From Salaquimonas sp. (GTDB taxonomy: Bacteria; Pseudomonadota; Alphaproteobacteria; Rhizobiales; Rhizobiaceae): DNA of 17,905 nt. Of the stretch, positions 14,776 through 17,905 are shown piece after piece. Under the pieces are notes generated by a model, which was not told the DNA's origin, did no database searches, and saw only the letters and a list, made by a program, of their open reading frames with translations. Every line of letters starts with the position of its first letter. Positions within the stretch are counted from its first letter, which is position 1. Location: assembly GCA_024639745.1 (NCBI GenBank), contig JAHEHW010000006.1, forward strand, positions 1 to 17,905. Direction: 5' to 3'. Position numbers and translations under genes: made by a program.

Positions 14776-16071
14776 ATGTTTTCAATCACAAGACGAATCC
14801 TCCTGGCAGGCGCAGCCTCGATTGCCACTTCGGCAATGCTTTTCGGGGCCGCGCAGGCGCAGGAAGAGACAATCAAGATCGGCGTTCTGCATTCGCTTTC
14901 CGGCACGATGGCGATTTCCGAAACGACCCTGAAGGACACCATGCTCATGCTGATCGATCAGCAAAATGAGAAGGGTGGTGTGCTTGGCAAAAAACTCGAG
15001 GCCGTCGTTGTCGACCCGGCTTCCGACTGGCCCCTCTTTGCTGAAAAGGCAAGGGAACTTTTAACCGTTCAGGATGTCGACGTGATCTTCGGCTGCTGGA
15101 CCTCGGTCTCCCGCAAATCGGTTCTGCCGGTTATCGAAGAGCTGAACGGCCTGATGTTCTACCCGGTGCAGTATGAGGGTGAAGAGTCTTCCAAGAACGT
15201 GTTCTACACGGGCGCTGCGCCAAACCAGCAGGCGATCCCGGCAACCGACTATTATCTCGAAGAGCTTGGCGTCGAGAAATTCGCTCTGCTCGGAACCGAC
15301 TATGTCTATCCTCGCACGACCAACAAGATCCTCGAGCAATACCTCAAGGATAAGGGTATACCCGAAGAGGATATCTTCGTGAACTATACGCCTTTCGGGC
15401 ATTCGGACTGGTCCAAGATCGTGGCGGACGTAGTTGCGCTCGGTGCTGACGGCAAAAAGGTTGGCGTAATCTCGACCATCAACGGAGACGCCAATATTGG
15501 CTTCTACAAGGAACTGGCTGCCGCTGGTGTTTCCGCAGAAGATATCCCCGTTGTTGCTTTCTCGGTCGGTGAGGAAGAGCTTTCCGGCCTCGACACCACT
15601 AACCTCGTCGGCCATCTGGCAGCCTGGAATTACTTCCAGTCAGCCGATTCCGAGCCGAACGCGGAATTTATTTCAGCCTGGAAAGCCCGCATGGGTGATG
15701 AGCGGGTCACCAATGACCCGATGGAAGCCCATTATATAGGCTTCAACATGTGGGTGAACGCGGTTGAGGCCGCTGGTACGACTGATGTCGATGCGGTACG
15801 TGACGCCATGTACGGTCAAACCTTCCCGAACCTCACGGGCGGCACAGCGGAAATGCTGGTCAATCACCACCTCTCCAAGCCGGTCCTGATCGGTGAAATC
15901 CAGGAAGATGGTCAGTTCGACATCATCTCCCAGACCGAAGAAGTGCCGGGCGATGCCTGGACCGACTTCCTGCCTGAATCTGCCGTTCTGAAGTCGGATT
16001 GGAAAGAGCTTGGTTGCGGTATGTACAACACAGAAACCAATACCTGTGTCCAGATCAAGTCCAACTACTGA
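14776..16071 (+). CDS. urtA: Urea ABC transporter substrate-binding protein
   Basis: The product has 431 residues. A signal with twin arginine (TRRILLAGA, 5-13) ends at AQAQ (26-29), so export could be by Tat or Sec. The mature chain begins TIKIGVLHSLSGTMAISE, the hallmark of urea/short-chain amide binding proteins of the LIV family, and contains FGCWTSVSRKSVLPV, FYPVQYEGEESSKNVFYTGAAPNQQ and DPMEAHYIGFNMW, which are specific to UrtA. It captures urea in the periplasm for the UrtBCDE transporter. A sigma-54 promoter precedes it. The nearest ribosome site is CGGAG at 14764-14768. Confidence 0.95.
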   Translation: MFSITRRILLAGAASIATSAMLFGAAQAQEETIKIGVLHSLSGTMAISETTLKDTMLMLIDQQNEKGGVLGKKLEAVVVDPASDWPLFAEKARELLTVQDVDVIFGCWTSVSRKSVLPVIEELNGLMFYPVQYEGEESSKNVFYTGAAPNQQAIPATDYYLEELGVEKFALLGTDYVYPRTTNKILEQYLKDKGIPEEDIFVNYTPFGHSDWSKIVADVVALGADGKKVGVISTINGDANIGFYKELAAAGVSAEDIPVVAFSVGEEELSGLDTTNLVGHLAAWNYFQSADSEPNAEFISAWKARMGDERVTNDPMEAHYIGFNMWVNAVEAAGTTDVDAVRDAMYGQTFPNLTGGTAEMLVNHHLSKPVLIGEIQEDGQFDIISQTEEVPGDAWTDFLPESAVLKSDWKELGCGMYNTETNTCVQIKSNY

Positions 16072-16089
16072 TCACCCGGTCACGTAAAC

Positions 16090-16118
16090 GGCATGGGGCG
16101 GCTCGTCCGCCCCATGCC
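16090..16118 (+). promoter_or_regulatory. Strong hairpin between urtA and urtB
   Basis: A perfect 12-bp GC-rich stem (GGCATGGGGCGG at 16090-16101 with CCGCCCCATGCC at 16107-16118) has a 5-nt loop and no T-run. It begins 18 bases after the urtA stop. This fits a processing or stabilising structure that keeps the binding-protein message more abundant than the permease message, or partial termination. Confidence 0.7.
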
Positions 16119-16141
16119 AACTGTCACAATTCTGGTGTCTC

Positions 16142-17905
16142 ATGCGAATTTTCTCGGCATTGATAGTGGCGGTCGTGATGGCTCTTCAGGCTCCGTCTGC
16201 GCTCGCACAGACTAAGTCGCTTCAGGCGGTTCTTCAGGAAAACGCCAAGGACATCACCCGTCCGTCGCGGAAAACCGTTGACGCTGTTATCGAGAATCTG
16301 CTGATGAGCGAAGCGCCTGGGGTGCCTGAATTTCTCAGACGCTGGCGTGAAAAAGAGGTCTGGCTGCGCGAGGAAGACGACCTTTTCGTTTTCGGCGACG
16401 ACAAGAAAGAATTTGACGTCATCGATATCGACACCGGCGAGACGCTTGGACGCGCCACATCCCGCGATCTGAAACAGATCAAGCCCAATTCTGGTGTTCG
16501 CGGCGTTATATCCTCGGCGCTGGTCCGGTTTCAATTGTCCGATCCGGACCCCAAACTTCGTCGTGACGCGCTGCAGGCGATCGAGCGTGATCCTGAAGCT
16601 TCGCATCTGGAGCCTTTGCGCGCATCGATGGCAGAGGAGGTCGATCCTGTCATCAAAGCCCGCAAGGAAAGGCTGGAGCGTCTTCTGACCATAAGTTTCG
16701 GCGATAGTGACGAGGAACGCATCGCCGCCATGCAATCCTTCCGGGGAGACACCGAGCTAGATGTTAGGGCGGCGCTGAACCCGCTTCTCGTGACGCGCAC
16801 GGAAGTTGCCGAGCAAATTCCGGAAGATGAGAACGTCGCCGGCAGATTGGTTATCGGCAGAGATCTCACGACGGAAGAAGCATACGACCTGCTGGTCTCG
16901 GCAGACCTTGCCCCTGAACGCGTTTCCGACAATGCGAGAAACGAGGCCCTGATCGCCAATATTGTCGGCGGCGCCGTTGCGGGCATACCGGTTTCGACCC
17001 TCGATACCAACGAGGCTCGTGATACCGCCTATGACAAGCTATCGGAAGAAGGGAAAGTGCCGCCTTTCGTAACGACGGTCGAACGGGAAGAACTGGTCAA
17101 GCGCTACAAGTTCTTTGAGGTTTATACGGCGGCGGATAAAGCGGTCACCGACGAGGCTCTGTCTACGCTGAACTCGATCACCCGCGCGGTGGGGCTGAGC
17201 AAACTCGCGGACCTGGGGCTCGACGCTTTATCGCTCGCCTCGATTTATTTTCTGGCGGCAATCGGGCTCGCGATCACCTTCGGCGTCATGGGTGTGATCA
17301 ACATGGCCCATGGCGAGTTCATCATGATGGGGGCCTATACCGGATACGTGGTCCAGCAATTCGTCGACGATTATACTGCTTCGATCATCATCGCTCTGCC
17401 CCTTGCCTTTGCGGTGACATTCCTTGCTGGCGTTGTCATGGAGCGGCTGGTGATCCGCCATCTCATGCACCGGCCGCTCGAAACGCTGCTTGCAACTTTC
17501 GGAATCTCGATTGCCCTGCAGCAGCTCGCCAAGAATATTTTCGGCACCCAGGCCCGGCCGCTTACCGCGCCTTCCTGGCTCGACGGTTCGCTCGTCTTCA
17601 ACGATATCGTGCAGATCTCCTATATCCGCATCGCGATCTTCGTTCTGGCCTGCATTTTCTTCGTTCTGCTCCTTCTCATCCTCAATCGGACCCGGCTCGG
17701 CCTCGAGGTAAGGGCGGTGACGCAAAACCCGCGCATGGCCGCATCTATGGGTATCAATCCGGACCGGATCAACATGCTCACCTTTGGTCTCGGCTCTGGC
17801 ATTGCGGGTATCGCTGGGGTCGCGATCGGGCTGTTCGCGCAGGTCACATCGGAACTGGGCACCAATTATATCGTGCAATCCTTCATGACCGTGGTTGTGG
17901 GCGGC
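16142..17905 (+). CDS. urtB: Urea ABC transporter permease UrtB, long form (right edge cuts the gene)
   Basis: The frame is open from the ATG at 16142 to the end of the window: 588 codons without a stop. A signal peptide (MRIFSALIVAVVMALQAPSA, cut near ALAQ at 24) is followed by about 330 hydrophilic, charged residues with helical repeats (for example DPKLRRDALQAIERDPEA). The permease domain starts near residue 360 with several membrane segments. The LIV-permease motif GVINMAHGEFIMMGAY is at 384-399 (Asn387 to Phe393). LETLLATFGISIALQQ and NPRMAASMGIN follow. It forms the membrane channel with UrtC, powered by UrtD and UrtE, which should lie to the right. Long UrtB proteins with an exported N-terminal domain are known; the role of that domain is not. 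Confidence 0.93.
   Translation, partial: MRIFSALIVAVVMALQAPSALAQTKSLQAVLQENAKDITRPSRKTVDAVIENLLMSEAPGVPEFLRRWREKEVWLREEDDLFVFGDDKKEFDVIDIDTGETLGRATSRDLKQIKPNSGVRGVISSALVRFQLSDPDPKLRRDALQAIERDPEASHLEPLRASMAEEVDPVIKARKERLERLLTISFGDSDEERIAAMQSFRGDTELDVRAALNPLLVTRTEVAEQIPEDENVAGRLVIGRDLTTEEAYDLLVSADLAPERVSDNARNEALIANIVGGAVAGIPVSTLDTNEARDTAYDKLSEEGKVPPFVTTVEREELVKRYKFFEVYTAADKAVTDEALSTLNSITRAVGLSKLADLGLDALSLASIYFLAAIGLAITFGVMGVINMAHGEFIMMGAYTGYVVQQFVDDYTASIIIALPLAFAVTFLAGVVMERLVIRHLMHRPLETLLATFGISIALQQLAKNIFGTQARPLTAPSWLDGSLVFNDIVQISYIRIAIFVLACIFFVLLLLILNRTRLGLEVRAVTQNPRMAASMGINPDRINMLTFGLGSGIAGIAGVAIGLFAQVTSELGTNYIVQSFMTVVVGG

Noticed and set aside
17228..17878. Minus-strand open frame of 216 codons rich in Asp, Glu, Arg and His
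   Set aside because: It is antisense to the membrane part of urtB; its charged composition is simply the reverse complement of hydrophobic codons.
1..17905. CRISPR arrays, insertion sequences, toxin-antitoxin or defence systems
   Set aside because: No regularly spaced repeats, no transposase or integrase domain and no recognisable toxin, nuclease or defence gene were seen on either strand.

Overview
The window looks like chromosomal DNA of an alphaproteobacterium of the order Hyphomicrobiales (rhizobia, Brucella, Phyllobacteriaceae). The evidence is an Irr-type iron control element, a pca-type cycloisomerase, a ureD-A-B-C-E-F-G urease cluster and a urt urea transporter behind a sigma-54 promoter. 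I cannot name the genus from sequence alone.

Layout. Positions 1-747 hold the 3' end of pcaB (protocatechuate pathway), cut by the left edge. A small periplasmic c-type cytochrome follows (825-1211). Next is an iron-regulated ferric-iron binding protein (1359-2405) with a clear promoter region: a 17-nt ICE/Irr box, and a sigma-70-like promoter overlapped by a dyad. It ends in a strong terminator. A secreted protein of unknown function (2585-3091) comes next, then a decayed siroheme-synthase-like gene (3226-3732) and tRNA-Ser(GCU) at 3755-3847.

From the tRNA to about 9370 the DNA has the character of an old, eroding accessory region: short genes on both strands, long gaps and several broken genes. 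It holds a phage-type small Cys/His protein, an SH3b exported protein, a phage/plasmid-type gene broken by two amber codons, an AraC-family regulator, an unrecognised small gene, a DUF1330 pseudogene with three lesions, a small exported molybdopterin-oxidoreductase-like protein without cysteine, a single-domain PilZ protein and a frameshifted small secreted protein. A terminator at 9348-9370 closes it.

From 9494 to 14471 is a complete, tightly packed urease operon: gamma, beta and alpha subunits plus accessory proteins D, E, F and G. All active-site residues of UreC are present. ureB/ureC, ureE/ureF and ureF/ureG overlap by 1, 8 and 4 nt. A 304-nt gap follows, with a textbook -24/-12 sigma-54 promoter (14721-14737) and an NtrC-like dyad about 120 bp upstream. 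This drives urtA (urea binding protein) and urtB (permease with a long N-terminal exported domain, running off the right edge); a 12-bp hairpin separates the two. Together these genes import urea under nitrogen limitation and hydrolyse it to ammonia.

I found no clearly new biological system. The items most worth a second look are the iron promoter, the nitrogen promoter, the cluster of decayed genes behind the tRNA, and the long exported domain of UrtB.
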